53,044 nucleotides of DNA. It comes from CAZHWR01 sp964536085 (GTDB lineage: Bacteria; Bacillota; Clostridia; Oscillospirales; Ruminococcaceae). Shown piece by piece: positions 25,091-32,728 of this stretch; positions within the stretch are counted from its first letter, which is position 1, and every line of letters starts with the position of its first letter. Made by a program: the position numbers and the translations under genes. A model generated the notes under the pieces. The model saw nothing but the letters and a program-made list of their open reading frames with translations. It searched no databases and was not told the DNA's origin. The stretch spans positions 1 to 53,044 of the forward strand of contig CAZHWR010000009.1 of the NCBI GenBank assembly GCA_964536085.1, read 5' to 3'.

Positions 25091-25585
25091 ATGGATAAAA
25101 GTGTTCTTCAGTTCCAGCGATGGCTGCAAACTATCTCAAGATATAATCCATCGGTCAAGTTTGTCATACCCGACGGTATATTCGGACCCGAAACAACGCA
25201 GTCGGTGCGGTCTTTTCAGGAGATGAGCGGACTTCCTCAAACGGGAAACGTGGATTTTGAAACATGGAACGCGGGTCGCAGTGTGTTTGACGAAACGGTA
25301 GAATTGTTCGAGCATGACGAGGATTTTCAGCCAAACAGAAATTTTGATATGACGCCGGGTGCGTCCGGGCCGCAGGTGTTTTTGATGCAGGTTATGCTGG
25401 CGGCGCTGGCCGCCGTTTACTCAAATCTTGCCGCGCCGGAATTAACAGGTGTGTACGACGCGCAGACCGAGCGGGCGGTGAATGGAATAGAAAAAATATT
25501 TGGCGGAGTAAACGGATACAACGATATAGTCAGGATATATAAATCGGTTGTCAAGGGCAGCAAGGCAGGAAAAAATACTTTATAA
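25091..25585 (+). CDS. Small peptidoglycan-binding-domain protein
   Basis: 164 aa. Residues 1-70 are a PG_binding_1 domain ('VLQFQRWLQTIS', 'PDGIFGPETTQSVRSFQEMSGL'). A second, weaker copy spans about 95-150 ('GASGPQVFLMQVML', 'TGVYDAQTERAVNGIEKIFG'). No signal peptide. The ribosome site GGAGGG overlaps the end of the previous gene, so the two are translationally linked. It ends the three-gene operon. Confidence 0.8.
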   Translation: MDKSVLQFQRWLQTISRYNPSVKFVIPDGIFGPETTQSVRSFQEMSGLPQTGNVDFETWNAGRSVFDETVELFEHDEDFQPNRNFDMTPGASGPQVFLMQVMLAALAAVYSNLAAPELTGVYDAQTERAVNGIEKIFGGVNGYNDIVRIYKSVVKGSKAGKNTL

Positions 25586-25623
25586 TACGGTATTTGTTTT
25601 TTGACCTCTGACATTTTGGATTC

Positions 25624-25670
25624 TTATATAAAAAAGGCTTCCTTTTATAAAGGAAGCCTTTTTTATATAA
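25624..25670. terminator. Bidirectional intrinsic terminator
   Basis: Arms TTATATAAAAAAGGCTTCC and GGAAGCCTTTTTTATATAA with a short loop, between the convergent peptidoglycan-binding and MATE genes. Confidence 0.9.
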
Positions 25671-25695
25671 ATGCCGGGGCATTAAGCTGCTGGAA

Positions 25696-27168
25696 TTAAA
25701 GCTCTTTTACTTCCTGCTCCTGAATTACCTGTTCCCGGGGTTCCAGTTTCCGGGGTTCCAGTTTCTGAACCTCCTGCTCTTGGATATGATCGCCCAATAC
25801 GGTGACCTGCTTTTTATATACCCGACGCATCAAAACGCAGGCAATTGCCGCGGTCAAAGCTTCGGCTATCGGGAAGGTCAGCCATACGAGCTCTGTTGAA
25901 GCAGCTCCCGAAACAGCCGCAAGTGAAAACGCCCATGCTACCGGCAAAACAAACAGGATTTGTCGGCAGACCGATATTACAAGTGAAGCTATTCCGCTGT
26001 TAAGCGCCTGAAAAACTCCCTGAAGCGCAATGTTTAGCCCTGCGAACAAAAAGCTTATCGAAATTATTTTCATCGCCCATACGCACAGTTCGCGCGTTTC
26101 TCCGCTCAATCCGAAAACTGCGGAAAACGGCTGGGCAAATATTTCCAGCGCCAATGTTCCTGCCACCATAATAACGCTTGTGTAAAGCACGCCGTATTTT
26201 ATTCCCTGTATGACGCGCCGCTTTGAGTTGAAGCCGTGGCTGAACGAAACTATCGGAGTTATTGCGTCGCGCAGTCCGAACGCCGCGAACAGTATAAACT
26301 GCTGGATTTTGTAAAAAAGTCCGTATGCGGTGACAACATTCGTGTTGATTTTTACAAATATGATATTCAGTCCGTAGGTCATGACCGAAGTAAGCGCCTG
26401 TGAAATGATTGCGGGAACACCGATAGCGTAGATGTTCTTAATGGTCTGCGCGTCCGGACGAAGGTATTTGGTTTTGATTTTAAGCTCTTTGTTGAATTTC
26501 AGGTGGAATATAAGCGCGACTGCAAAAGAAACTATCTGACCAAAGACCGTGGCGTATGCTGCGCCTTTGACTCCGAACTCTGGAAGCCCGAACATACCGT
26601 AAATAAGTATAGGGTCGAATATGATATTTACGACCGCGCCCGCTATCTGAGCTATGGTTGAGAACATGCTTCTGCCCGTTGCCTGCAAGAGCTTTTCAAA
26701 CGTTGAAAAGAATATGATTCCGAATGAAACTACACAGCATATAGTGAGATATTCTATACCCATCTGAGCAATAACGGGGTCGTTGGTTTGAGAGCGGATA
26801 TAAATTCCCGATCCGAACAGCCCGAACAGCAGGAATAAAATGTATATCACTGCACTTAAAAACACGGCGTTTCCCGCTGTTTTGCCTGCTCTTTCAATGT
26901 CTCGCGCGCCCAGGCATTTTGACGCGAGCGCGTTCGCTCCGACGCCGGTTCCTATTCCGACCGCGACTATAAGAAGCTGTACGGGAAAGGCAAGCGTTAA
27001 AGCGTTGAGCGCCTGCTCGCCGCCGCTTGACATATTCGCGACAAACGCCGAGTCGACGATATTGTAAGCCGCCTGAAGTACCATTGACAGTATCATCGGT
27101 ATGCCCATATTAAGCATCAGCCGTTTTATCGGCATGACAGCCATTTTGCTAGTTATTCCAGATTGCAT
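25696..27168 (-). CDS. MATE-family multidrug/sodium antiporter
   Basis: 490 aa with twelve hydrophobic segments in two six-helix halves ('MLNMGIPMILSMVLQAAYNIVDSAFV', 'LTLAFPVQLLIVAVGIGTGVGAN', the second half from 'AIGVPAIISQALTSV'). MATE proteins export cationic compounds in exchange for Na+ or H+; the substrate is unknown. The last 35 residues form a charged tail with internal repeats ('QEQEVQKLEPRKLEPRE', 'IQEQEVKEL') not typical of the family. The start follows GGAGG at good spacing. Directly upstream is a terminator-like hairpin with a long T tract, so expression may be attenuated. Confidence 0.92.
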   Translation of the reverse strand: MQSGITSKMAVMPIKRLMLNMGIPMILSMVLQAAYNIVDSAFVANMSSGGEQALNALTLAFPVQLLIVAVGIGTGVGANALASKCLGARDIERAGKTAGNAVFLSAVIYILFLLFGLFGSGIYIRSQTNDPVIAQMGIEYLTICCVVSFGIIFFSTFEKLLQATGRSMFSTIAQIAGAVVNIIFDPILIYGMFGLPEFGVKGAAYATVFGQIVSFAVALIFHLKFNKELKIKTKYLRPDAQTIKNIYAIGVPAIISQALTSVMTYGLNIIFVKINTNVVTAYGLFYKIQQFILFAAFGLRDAITPIVSFSHGFNSKRRVIQGIKYGVLYTSVIMVAGTLALEIFAQPFSAVFGLSGETRELCVWAMKIISISFLFAGLNIALQGVFQALNSGIASLVISVCRQILFVLPVAWAFSLAAVSGAASTELVWLTFPIAEALTAAIACVLMRRVYKKQVTVLGDHIQEQEVQKLEPRKLEPREQVIQEQEVKEL

Positions 27169-27180
27169 TTAATTACCTCC

Positions 27181-27233
27181 AAAAAAATAAAAAAAGCGAA
27201 AGACCAAACATACTTGGACTTACGCTTTTCGCT
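27181..27233 (-). terminator. Terminator-like hairpin just upstream of the MATE start (possible attenuator)
   Basis: On the minus strand AGCGAAA pairs with TTTCGCT across a 25-nt loop that contains an inner CCAA/TTGG stem. The hairpin is followed by TTTTTTTATTTTTTT and then GGAGG of the MATE gene. It could terminate the upstream 30-codon gene or act as an attenuator of the exporter. Confidence 0.65.
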
Positions 27234-27246
27234 ACACAGCCATAAT

Positions 27247-27275
27247 AATTTAACACAATTTTTCAAAAAAGTCAA
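27247..27275 (-). promoter_or_regulatory. Probable sigma-A promoter of the MATE gene
   Basis: Minus-strand TTGACT and TAAATT with a 17-bp spacer. The predicted start of transcription is only a few bases before the terminator-like hairpin. Confidence 0.55.
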
Positions 27276-27277
27276 AC

Positions 27278-27306
27278 GAAAATTTCCTGTGTAAACAGGA
27301 AAATTC
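27278..27306 (-). terminator. Hairpin after the 30-codon gene
   Basis: TTTCCTG and CAGGAAA pair around a 6-nt loop, with further imperfect A/T pairing, 13 bp past the stop of the small gene. Only a weak T-rich tail follows, so termination is uncertain. Confidence 0.4.
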
Positions 27307-27318
27307 TGCCCTGCATGG

Positions 27319-27411
27319 CTATTTCCTGTTTATCGCAAGCAGGCACATTATTGCGACTCCGAATATACTGCCTGCGAAAAATCCGCCGATAAATCCCCAC
27401 ACAAAATGCAT
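27319..27411 (-). CDS. Predicted 30-aa membrane peptide
   Basis: ATG to TAG, 30 codons, with AAGGA ten bases upstream. The product is one glycine-rich hydrophobic helix: 'HFVWGFIGGFFAGSIFGVAI' followed by 'MCLLAINRK' and a basic end. It resembles the small phage-like and housekeeping single-helix proteins of the DUF3789 type, common and usually unannotated in Firmicutes. It lies upstream of and co-oriented with the MATE gene. The function is unknown, and whether it is expressed cannot be judged. Confidence 0.6.
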   Translation of the reverse strand: MHFVWGFIGGFFAGSIFGVAIMCLLAINRK

Positions 27412-27502
27412 ACGCGATTCGTCCTTTCCGTTGGATTGCGATGAGTTTCAATTTTAGCTTTCCGCGCCGTGTTTGCGATATTCAGCCCAAAAAGTTTTGC
27501 TC

Positions 27503-27531
27503 TTGAAAAAAGCGGTAAAATATTTTATAAT
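27503..27531 (+). promoter_or_regulatory. Sigma-A promoter of the DUF1275 gene
   Basis: TTGAAA and TATAAT with a 17-bp spacer, 44 bp upstream of the ATG. Confidence 0.75.
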
Positions 27532-27575
27532 TCTATTGGCAATTGAGTTTGTTTATTCGGTCAGGTTGGAGGGAT

Positions 27576-28295
27576 ATGGGAATAAAGGATAATTTTAAGC
27601 GTGCAAAGCCTCACGGACAGATGTCTGAAGCGTTTGTTACAAGCGTGTTTTTGACTCTTTCCGGCGGCTTTCAGGACGCATACACATATTTTTGCCGCGA
27701 CGAGGTTTTTGCAAACGGTCAGACGGGCAATGTTGTTCTTATGAGCGGGAATATATTCTCGGGAAATTTTGCGGGTGCTCTGCGGTATCTGCTTCCGATA
27801 CTTGCATTTTCGCTGGGAATTTTTATTTCAAATATTATCTCAGGACGGTTTAAAACGCTTAAAGCCGTGCACTGGCGGCAGCTTATCGTATTGTTTGAGA
27901 TTCTGCTGTTGTTTGCGGTGGGCTTTATGCCCCAAAACCTGAATGTGGCGGCAAACATTATAATATCGTTTGTGTGTGCCATGCAGGTGCAGTCGTTTCG
28001 TATGCTGCGGGGCAATGCATATGCTACGACAATGTGCATAGGGAACTTAAAAAGCGCTGTAAACGCGCTCTATTCCTATTTTCACGAAAAAGACAGAACC
28101 GCGCTTTTTAAATCTTTTCAGTATTTTGCGGTCATACTGCTGTTTGCGCTCGGAGCGGGAGCGGGCAAGGTGCTTACCGGGCTTGCGGGCGAACGGGCAA
28201 TTTGGGCGTCGAGCATACTTTTGACCGTTAGCTTTCTTATAATGTTTATAAAAGCGGACGCCGCCGAAGGCGGTGAAAGCGCCCGCCGTCAATAA
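27576..28295 (+). CDS. YoaK/DUF1275-family membrane protein
   Basis: 239 aa with about six hydrophobic segments. Family features: 'LTLSGGFQDAYTYFCR' in the first segment, 'FANGQTGNVVLM' after it and 'AMQVQSFRMLRGNAYATTMCIGNL' in the middle. DUF1275 proteins are uncharacterised, presumed transporters. The ATG at 27576 sits only three bases from GGAGG, closer than ideal; a TTG at 27543 in the same frame has no ribosome site. Two genes follow on the same strand. Confidence 0.85.
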   Translation: MGIKDNFKRAKPHGQMSEAFVTSVFLTLSGGFQDAYTYFCRDEVFANGQTGNVVLMSGNIFSGNFAGALRYLLPILAFSLGIFISNIISGRFKTLKAVHWRQLIVLFEILLLFAVGFMPQNLNVAANIIISFVCAMQVQSFRMLRGNAYATTMCIGNLKSAVNALYSYFHEKDRTALFKSFQYFAVILLFALGAGAGKVLTGLAGERAIWASSILLTVSFLIMFIKADAAEGGESARRQ

Positions 28296-28322
28296 CCGTT
28301 TATTAAAAAAGGAGAGTTTATT

Positions 28323-28649
28323 TTGGAAGCAAAATTTTACATTCAGCTTGTATGCGTTATTTTGATCGCCGTTTTTTTTATATGGCAGTTTATAAAAACA
28401 AAAAGGATTGCCCAGTTGCTTATCGCGATTTGGGCGCCGATAACATTGCTCAGCTACGTCCCCGCGGGTAAGACGTTCACTTATATTTTGAGCGGCGTTG
28501 AATTTTTGTTTTTTATCGCGGTCATATTCTTTTTGTTCAAGGGTAACCGCAAAGGATATGTGAAAAACATGCTCGGTGATTCGCTGCCTGACGGTACAAA
28601 CGGCGGCGACGGGCAAAAGTCCGGCGATTCCGGGGAGTCTAAGCAATGA
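28323..28649 (+). CDS. Small uncharacterised membrane protein
   Basis: 108 aa from a TTG start with AAAGGAG upstream. Three hydrophobic stretches (about 5-25, 30-48 and 52-72), then a basic segment and a Gly/Asp/Ser-rich polar tail ('DGTNGGDGQKSGDSGES'). No family recognised. Its stop overlaps the ATG of the dehydrogenase, so the two are coupled. Confidence 0.7.
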   Translation: MEAKFYIQLVCVILIAVFFIWQFIKTKRIAQLLIAIWAPITLLSYVPAGKTFTYILSGVEFLFFIAVIFFLFKGNRKGYVKNMLGDSLPDGTNGGDGQKSGDSGESKQ

Positions 28650-29596
28650 TGAAGGCGGTCGTGCTCGACGGTTTTGCGTTTTCCGCGGGCGACGTTGACT
28701 TAACGCGCTTGAAAAGCCTTTGCGACATAACCTATTATAACCGCACGCCCGCGGAAAAAACGGTTAAAAGAATCGGTTCGGCGCAGATAATATTCACGAA
28801 CAAGGTCATGATCGACAAGCATGTTATCGACAGCTGCCCCGATTTAAGATACATCGGCGTACTCGCCACGGGATACAACGTGATAGACACCGAGTACGCC
28901 CGCGAAAAGGGAATCTGCGTTACAAACATTCCCGCTTACTCGACCGAGGCGGTCGCGCAGCATGTGTTTGCGTTTATCCTTTACCATTTCTCGAAGATTC
29001 ACGCGCAGAGCGATTCGGTAAAGCTCGGCGAGTGGGAGCGGTGCGAAAATTTCTGTTACTTCCCCGCCGACACATCCGAGCTTTCGGGAAAAACGCTCGG
29101 CGTTTTGGGACTCGGCAGTATTGGTACGCGTGTCTGTGAAATCGCGCAGGTTTTTGGGATGAACGTTCTGGCGCACACACGAACGCCCAAGGAACTCTGC
29201 GGTGTAAAGCTTGTTTCGTTCGAGACGCTTTGCAAAAAAAGCGATGTTGTTTCGCTGCATTGCCCGCTCACGCCGCAGACTGAGCATATAATTAACGACA
29301 AAGCGCTTTCGATGTTTAAGCCGTCCGCTATGCTTATAAACACCTCGCGCGGGGCGGCGCTGGATGAAAAAGCGGTTGCCGACGCGCTCAATGCAGGAAA
29401 GCTCGCGTGCGCCGCCGTGGATGTATTGTCAGAAGAACCGCCGCACAGGGGAAGCCCTCTGCTCACCGCAAAAAACTGTGTAATAACGCCTCATACTGCG
29501 TGGGCGCCGCTTCAAACGCGGCAGCGGTGCATTGATATCGCGGCGGACAATTTGCAGGCGTTTTTGGATTCCAAGCCGATAAACAGGGTGAATTAA
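28646..29596 (+). CDS. D-isomer-specific 2-hydroxyacid dehydrogenase
   Basis: 316 aa, NAD-dependent. Seen: 'IGVLATGYNVID' in the substrate domain, the Rossmann motif 'GVLGLGSIGTRV', 'SLHCPLTPQTEHII', 'INTSRGAALDE' with the substrate-binding Arg, 'DVLSEEPP' with the Glu and 'ITPHTAWAP' with the catalytic His. It is closest to hydroxypyruvate reductase/glycerate dehydrogenases, but the exact acid is not determinable. It overlaps the preceding small membrane protein gene by 4 nt. An ATGATG start gives a one-residue uncertainty. Confidence 0.9.
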   Translation: MMKAVVLDGFAFSAGDVDLTRLKSLCDITYYNRTPAEKTVKRIGSAQIIFTNKVMIDKHVIDSCPDLRYIGVLATGYNVIDTEYAREKGICVTNIPAYSTEAVAQHVFAFILYHFSKIHAQSDSVKLGEWERCENFCYFPADTSELSGKTLGVLGLGSIGTRVCEIAQVFGMNVLAHTRTPKELCGVKLVSFETLCKKSDVVSLHCPLTPQTEHIINDKALSMFKPSAMLINTSRGAALDEKAVADALNAGKLACAAVDVLSEEPPHRGSPLLTAKNCVITPHTAWAPLQTRQRCIDIAADNLQAFLDSKPINRVN

Positions 29597-29887
29597 AGTA
29601 TAAATACAGGAACATAAAAAGCTGCGGGCAAAATGCTCATCTGCTGTAAAGCAGCGCAAAAATTTGATAGACAACAGTCCTGCTATTTCGTAAAATAAGA
29701 GAAAATAGATAAAAAATGGTCTGTGAACGTGATATATTTAACACAGGAACAAAGCGACAAAGCGGTATTTGACGAAAAACATAGTTGCAACTGTCAGTTG
29801 ACGAAGTTCCATGCCTAAATGGTGGTTATGCAACCAAAGGCTTTGCTATAATTTCACCAACATGAAAAAGGAGCGCTGATTATAAAT
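29597..29887. other. Non-coding stretch before the XRE pseudogene
   Basis: About 290 bp, AT-rich, with no open frame of note. A TATAAT lies at 29847-29852, 35 bp before the pseudogene start, without a good -35 box. Nothing else was recognised. Confidence 0.5.
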
Positions 29888-30290
29888 ATGGCGGACAGAA
29901 TACGATATCTGAGAAAAAATAAAGGGCTTTCGAAAGAAGAACTTGCTGACAAAGTGGGAGGTTATCAAGACAGGTAGTTTCAAAATGGGAAAGTGAACAA
30001 AGCACACCCGATTTAGAAAAAATTATTATTATGAGCGAACTTTTTGAAGTCACAACAGACTATATTCTAAAAGGTATAGAGCCTGTTTATATGACCAATA
30101 AAAAACAATTTATTCCTTATATTTAGGATTTGCAGTAATATTTGCGACCATAGCTGGAGTTTGGTCTTTCACAGCAAATAGATTCCGCGTAGATGAATCT
30201 TGTTTTATCGCGATAGCCGGAGTAGCGATTGGGTGCGCCATAGCGTTGATTATTCAAGTGATATCTCATTTGTTTAGAAAAAAACCCTTA
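29888..30290 (+). pseudogene. Frameshifted XRE-family regulator with membrane C-terminus
   Basis: Reading in pieces gives 'MADRIRYLRKNKGLSKEELADKVG', then after a shift near 29960 'SRQVVSKWESEQSTPDLEKII' and 'MSELFEVTTDYILKGIEP', then after a second shift near 30121 'LGFAVIFATIAGVWSFTANRF' and 'IAIAGVAIGCAIALIIQVIS'. This is a standard helix-turn-helix domain followed by two membrane helices, as in many Firmicute XRE-TM proteins. The first junction has two extra bases relative to the expected GVSRQ; the second lacks one T. The 3' end also seems lost. Sequencing error is possible for the second, homopolymer-like, site. Confidence 0.85.
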
Positions 30291-30402
30291 CGGCGACAGC
30301 TTCCGTTTTGGGGGATAAGTATCAACCCCGACCGAGCCGGCGGGCGGCAAGATGAACGTATCTTAGCCCGCCGTTCCTGTCCTGCGCAGTCTTGCAGATT
30401 GA

Positions 30403-30448
30403 CAGTCAAAAAGGGCGGCAGCGTTTTTGCTGCCGCCCTTTTTGACTG
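30403..30448. terminator. Strong bidirectional terminator
   Basis: Perfect 20-bp arms from CAGTCAAAAAGGGCGG to CCGCCCTTTTTGACTG around a 6-nt loop. It ends the thiamin operon just past thiD and insulates it from the pseudogene. Confidence 0.92.
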
Positions 30449-30459
30449 CCCTGCTCATA

Positions 30460-31284
30460 TTACTTTGCAGAATTTATCATCCCCGCCGTGTGGTCGAGCG
30501 GTCCTGAGCCTTTGCCCAGGTCAAGCCCCGCTTTTAAACACGCGGTGATGTATTCCTTTGCGCTTTGAACGCTCTGCCAGATGCTCTTTCCCGCCGCCAA
30601 ATTGCAGGCGATGGCTGAAGAAAGCGTACAGCCCGTCCCGTGGGTGTTGGGGTTGTTTATCCGTTTTCCTGAAAAAACCCGAATATCGCCGTTTGAATAC
30701 AAAACGTCATCAGATTTCAGTTCGCCCGAGTGTGCGCCGGCGAGCGAGTCAATGGCGTGGCCGCCCTTTACAAGCACTGCTGTGCCTGTGCGTTCGCCGA
30801 TATCGCGCGCGGCGGACAAAATGTCGTCAAAACACAGAATACTTTTTCCCCACAACACCTCTGCTTCGGGAATGTTGGGCGTTATTATGTCCGCCAACGG
30901 TATAAGGGCTTCGATGAGCGCCGTCTGCGCGCCGCTTGCGAGCAGGCGGCTTTCGCTGGTCGATACCATTACCGGGTCGACAACGATGTTTTTTGCGTTG
31001 TATTCTCTCAACTTATCCGCAATGACTCCGATGATTTGGGTGTTTGAGACCATTCCGATTTTCACGGCGTCGGGGAAAATGTCCGAAAAAACGCAGTCAA
31101 GCTGTTTTGCGACAAACTCGGGCGATGCGTCGAAAATGCCGTAAACGCCCGTGGTGTTTTGTGCGGTCAGCGCAGTCACAACGCTCATGCCGTACGCTTT
31201 GTGCGCCGTCATCGTTTTTAAATCCGCCTGTATTCCCGCCCCTCCGCTTGAATCGGAACCGGCTATTGTGAGTACCTTTTTCAT
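30460..31284 (-). CDS. thiD: Hydroxymethylpyrimidine/phosphomethylpyrimidine kinase
   Basis: 274 aa, ribokinase fold. It phosphorylates HMP to HMP-P and on to HMP-PP for thiamin synthesis. Motifs: 'IAGSDSSGGAGIQADLKT' at the N-terminus, 'KIGMVSN', 'VVDPVMVSTS' and the anion-hole/catalytic 'NTHGTGCTLSSAIA'. The ATG at 31284 is spaced nine bases from AAAGGA; a GTG six codons upstream overlaps that site. It is the last gene of the thiamin operon. Confidence 0.95.
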   Translation of the reverse strand: MKKVLTIAGSDSSGGAGIQADLKTMTAHKAYGMSVVTALTAQNTTGVYGIFDASPEFVAKQLDCVFSDIFPDAVKIGMVSNTQIIGVIADKLREYNAKNIVVDPVMVSTSESRLLASGAQTALIEALIPLADIITPNIPEAEVLWGKSILCFDDILSAARDIGERTGTAVLVKGGHAIDSLAGAHSGELKSDDVLYSNGDIRVFSGKRINNPNTHGTGCTLSSAIACNLAAGKSIWQSVQSAKEYITACLKAGLDLGKGSGPLDHTAGMINSAK

Positions 31285-31309
31285 CCGCGCTGTTCCTTTC
31301 ACGCGGCGG

Positions 31310-31999
31310 TTAAAACCGCCGTTTATTTTTTATAATCAGCAGCTTGTCGCCGCCTTTTTGAAACTCGTATGTCGTTTGCAGTATTTCAACGCAGTAATCT
31401 CGCTTAAAATAATCCGTCACATTTTTTGTCAGTTCGGTTTTGTTCGCGTCTAAATCGACAATCGGAAAAATCCTGACCTCTTTGCATACCCTGAGCATTT
31501 CTGTTATTGCCCCGATGTGGAAATCATAGCCCAAATCGGGATAAAGCAGTAAAAAGTGCGAACTGAGACCGATGTCGAACGAGCCGTCGCAGCAAGGAAG
31601 CTTGGCAGGAAGCTCGTGGGCGATATATCGCTTTTGAGCTTTTCCGTTTTCATAGTCGGATAAAAACTGCTCCATGGCGGATATCCGAATATGCTCGAGC
31701 TCTTCGGGGCTTTTGATGTTTTTCCATACGTAGTTGTCGGAGTTTTCCCTCACCTGCCGCATGACGGTCGGGCGTATCTGCGAAATTCTGTTCCGAAGCT
31801 CATTTTCGCAAAATTGATATATCGGGTCGAACGAGGTGGCTGAAAAGCCGCGCGCCGTCGCTTCGCAATTGAAGCTTGCGGGACCGTCGCCGAAGCCCGC
31901 AATTTTCTTTTTCATATCGTCGTCGGTGAGGCGAAACATCAGTCGGTATTCGCTTAAATTTCTGCCCCAAGGCACAACGCCGCTCAATTTAAAAGCCAT
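31310..31999 (-). CDS. Putative SAM-dependent methyltransferase in the thiamin operon
   Basis: 229 aa. A glycine-rich motif I variant 'AGFGDGPASFN' (about residues 34-44), 'ATSFDPIYQF' (motif II-like acidic position) and 'LPCCDGSFDIGLSSHFLLLY' (motif IV-like) fit a class I methyltransferase fold. The last 60 residues ('EVRIFPIVDL', 'YEFQKGGDKLLIIK') are typical of a small conserved family usually called methyltransferase; the substrate is unknown. It overlaps thiE by 11 nt and is followed 25 nt later by thiD, so it is co-expressed with thiamin genes. It is not a known thiamin enzyme. Confidence 0.75.
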   Translation of the reverse strand: MAFKLSGVVPWGRNLSEYRLMFRLTDDDMKKKIAGFGDGPASFNCEATARGFSATSFDPIYQFCENELRNRISQIRPTVMRQVRENSDNYVWKNIKSPEELEHIRISAMEQFLSDYENGKAQKRYIAHELPAKLPCCDGSFDIGLSSHFLLLYPDLGYDFHIGAITEMLRVCKEVRIFPIVDLDANKTELTKNVTDYFKRDYCVEILQTTYEFQKGGDKLLIIKNKRRF

Positions 32000-32636
32000 T
32001 ATACCGATATCCCCTCATGCGCTTGGAGCATTTCAGCAGCTCTTCGGCGGAGGATTTCGGGTCGGGCGATTTCATGATAGCCGTGACGACCGCTATCCCG
32101 TCCGCGCCGCTTGCATTTAAAACTCCGTAATTATCGGCGGTCAGACCGCCTATCGCCACTATGGGAAGTCCGGAGGCTTTTTTGATTTCACTGAGCGTCG
32201 AGACCTTTGTTAAAATGGTCTTGACCTTTGTCGTGGTGGGATAAATTGCGCCCACTCCCAAATAATCCGCGCCCTGCGCTTTCGCTTCCAGCGCCTGTTC
32301 CACGGTTTTCGCAGTCGCGCCGACGATTTTGTCCGCCCCGAGCAGCCTTCTCGCTTCGCTCACAGGCAGGTCGGACCGCCCGACGTGCACTCCCGCGCAG
32401 TCCGCCGCGAGCGCTATGTCTACGCGGTCATCAATGATAAGCGGGATGCCATACCCGTCCGTGATTTTCTTAACCTTTTTTGCAAGCTCAAAATATTCTT
32501 TGCCGCCGCGCTCTTTTTCGCGAAGCTGCAAAAGCGTTATGCCGCCCTCGCACGCGGCTTTTATGCGCGCCAAAAACTCGTTTTTCGAAAAATCGGCGCT
32601 GTCGGTCACGAGATACAGGCTCAAATCAAATTCCAT
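31989..32636 (-). CDS. thiE: Thiamin-phosphate synthase
   Basis: 215 aa, TIM barrel. It couples HMP-PP and thiazole phosphate to thiamin monophosphate. Diagnostic segments are intact: 'YLVTDS', 'LLQLREKE', 'LIIDDRVDIALA', 'GVHVGRSDLPVSEAR', 'GVGAIYPTTTK' and 'VAIGGLTADN'. AAGGA is 12 bases before the ATG. It is downstream of thiM across an 80-bp gap with a hairpin at the thiM stop. Confidence 0.96.
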   Translation of the reverse strand: MEFDLSLYLVTDSADFSKNEFLARIKAACEGGITLLQLREKERGGKEYFELAKKVKKITDGYGIPLIIDDRVDIALAADCAGVHVGRSDLPVSEARRLLGADKIVGATAKTVEQALEAKAQGADYLGVGAIYPTTTKVKTILTKVSTLSEIKKASGLPIVAIGGLTADNYGVLNASGADGIAVVTAIMKSPDPKSSAEELLKCSKRMRGYRYNGF

Positions 32637-32695
32637 TTTATCAACCGTTCCTTGTAGATTTATTCTTATCCGGGTTAAGTTTGTGTTTATTTATG

Positions 32696-32728
32696 AAAGA
32701 TAGGATAGCCTTAGGCTATCCTATCTTT
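32696..32728 (-). terminator. Hairpin at the thiM stop, partial terminator
   Basis: Perfect 15-bp arms AAAGATAGGATAGCC and GGCTATCCTATCTTT with a TTA loop, overlapping the last thiM codons. On the minus strand it is followed by CATAAATAAAC rather than a T-run, so some read-through into thiE is expected. It may instead be an mRNA-processing or stability element. Confidence 0.5.

Noticed and set aside
27232..27243. Three-codon leader peptide ATG-GCT-GTG-TAG before the MATE hairpin
   Set aside because: The ATG lies upstream of the transcription start expected from the -10 box at 27247-27252, so it would not be in the mRNA.
22707..32680. The 13-mer TATCCGGGTTAAG present at both about 22707 and 32668
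   Set aside because: In 53 kb, dozens of repeated 13-mers are expected by chance, and the second copy lacks the partner arm of the first.
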